Assembly: GCF_037076345.1 (NCBI RefSeq)
Contig: NZ_AP024702.1
Coordinates: 1,798,001 to 1,862,000 of the forward strand
Direction: 5' to 3'
DNA length: 64,000 nt
Source: Haloferula helveola
GTDB lineage: Bacteria; Verrucomicrobiota; Verrucomicrobiia; Verrucomicrobiales; Akkermansiaceae
Of the stretch, positions 63,461 to 64,000 are shown in pieces. The stretch's first letter is position 1, and every line of letters starts with the position of its first letter. The notes under the pieces were generated by a model. That model made no database searches and was not told where the DNA came from. It was given only the letters and a program-made list of their open reading frames with translations. The position numbers and the translations under genes were made by a program.

Positions 63461-64000
63461 ATGAAACCCGCATCACGCCTCATTCCATTCGCCGCCGCTC
63501 TCGCTATCCTGTCTTCCGCAAGCCCGACATGCCAAGGGGCAGAGGAGACAAAGGACAACGTGCTGTTGATCACCATCGATGACCTGAACGACTGGATCGG
63601 CTGTCTTTCGGACCAGGGAGAGTCCGCAGTGAAGGACGGGCGTCTGACCGGGCGCGGGCATCCGCAGGCGAAGACGCCGAACCTCGACCGTCTGGCCAAG
63701 CGAGGTGTGCTTTTCACCAACGCCCACTGCCAGGCGCCGATCTGCCGGCCCTCGCGGACCAGTTTCATGTCGGGACTGCGACCATCGACCACGGGCATCT
63801 ATGGCAACCGGCCGCAGTTCGATGGCAAGGGCTCGCTGCAACCGGGTCGACAGGTCCCGTGGATGACCAAGCGCTTCGAGGCGGCGGGATACGAAGTCTA
63901 CACGGCCGGAAAGATCCTGCATGGCAGCGCCAACAAGCCGCTCGGCGGCACACCGTGCTTCAAGACCAACCAGGGCCCTTATCCGCCGGCCAAGCTGAAC
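63461..64000 (+). CDS. Secreted sulfatase, iduronate-2-sulfatase-like, C-terminus beyond the window
   Basis: The visible 180 residues start with a signal peptide (MKPASRLIPFAAALAILSSA). They include LLITIDDLNDWIG with the metal-binding Asp pair, KTPNLDRLAKRGVLFTNAHC, and the formylglycine signature CRPSRTS with Cys95. The ITIDDLNDWIGCL pattern and GHPQAKTPNLDRLA are typical of iduronate-2-sulfatase-type enzymes, which suggests a sulfated uronic-acid polymer as substrate. The gene is cut by the right edge, so the C-terminal metal-binding part cannot be checked. Confidence 0.9.
   Translation, partial: MKPASRLIPFAAALAILSSASPTCQGAEETKDNVLLITIDDLNDWIGCLSDQGESAVKDGRLTGRGHPQAKTPNLDRLAKRGVLFTNAHCQAPICRPSRTSFMSGLRPSTTGIYGNRPQFDGKGSLQPGRQVPWMTKRFEAAGYEVYTAGKILHGSANKPLGGTPCFKTNQGPYPPAKLN

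Noticed and set aside
63207-63476. 89-aa minus-strand gene before the last sulfatase
   Set aside because: It overlaps the sulfatase start, has no family similarity and no plausible ribosome site.

Overview
The window is GC-rich bacterial chromosome and looks like a member of the Verrucomicrobiota. The case rests on LL-diaminopimelate aminotransferase (dapL) for lysine and peptidoglycan precursors, tandem ECF-sigma/Ser-Thr-kinase pairs with WD40-like tails, secreted sulfatases next to an alpha-L-rhamnosidase, and very large secreted proteins with thrombospondin-type-3, LamG and FG-GAP repeats. I saw no rRNA, tRNA, CRISPR array or complete insertion sequence.

1-13391 (minus strand): an apparent operon of five secreted proteins. 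In order of transcription they are a 277-aa calcium-repeat protein, a 562-aa unknown, an 811-aa tail-fibre-like protein with a C-terminal S74 intramolecular chaperone, a 2620-aa giant and a partial gene cut by the window edge. 13473-22943 (minus strand): two paralogous ECF sigma + transmembrane Ser/Thr kinase/beta-propeller modules, separated by a relic of a tail-fibre-type gene. A 15-bp sequence is shared by the leader of the first kinase and the leader of the secreted operon, and a shorter version precedes the second kinase.

23029-38766: mostly housekeeping and polysaccharide-degradation genes. They include dapL, a CE15-type esterase, recJ, a DUF151 nuclease, a fatty-acid desaturase, a DUF4126 protein, a sulfatase-rhamnosidase pair, a YdjM-like membrane protein, a sialate O-acetylesterase-type enzyme and folP. 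The stretch ends with a tightly overlapping run of two unknowns, marC and acyP. 38816-45730 is a second giant mosaic surface protein, followed by cutA.

46323-53403: an NtrC-type two-component pair whose genes are separated by a GxxExxY (PD-(D/E)XK-like) gene bounded by near-perfect 30-bp terminal inverted repeats, then a GT-C-like membrane protein, xseB and dxs. 53561-56166: small DUF3634-like and DUF1963/DUF4328 proteins. 56283-58661: priA, carrying a REP-derived in-frame insertion.

58662-63460 is accessory DNA. Two separate displaced pieces of the priA 3' part lie on either side of a beta-helix gene. They are followed by an AT-richer unknown gene, a 13-bp tandem repeat, and a Fic gene preceded by direct repeats. 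The window ends inside another sulfatase. Dispersed REP-like palindromes, some beginning with GTAG, occur in several intergenic regions.
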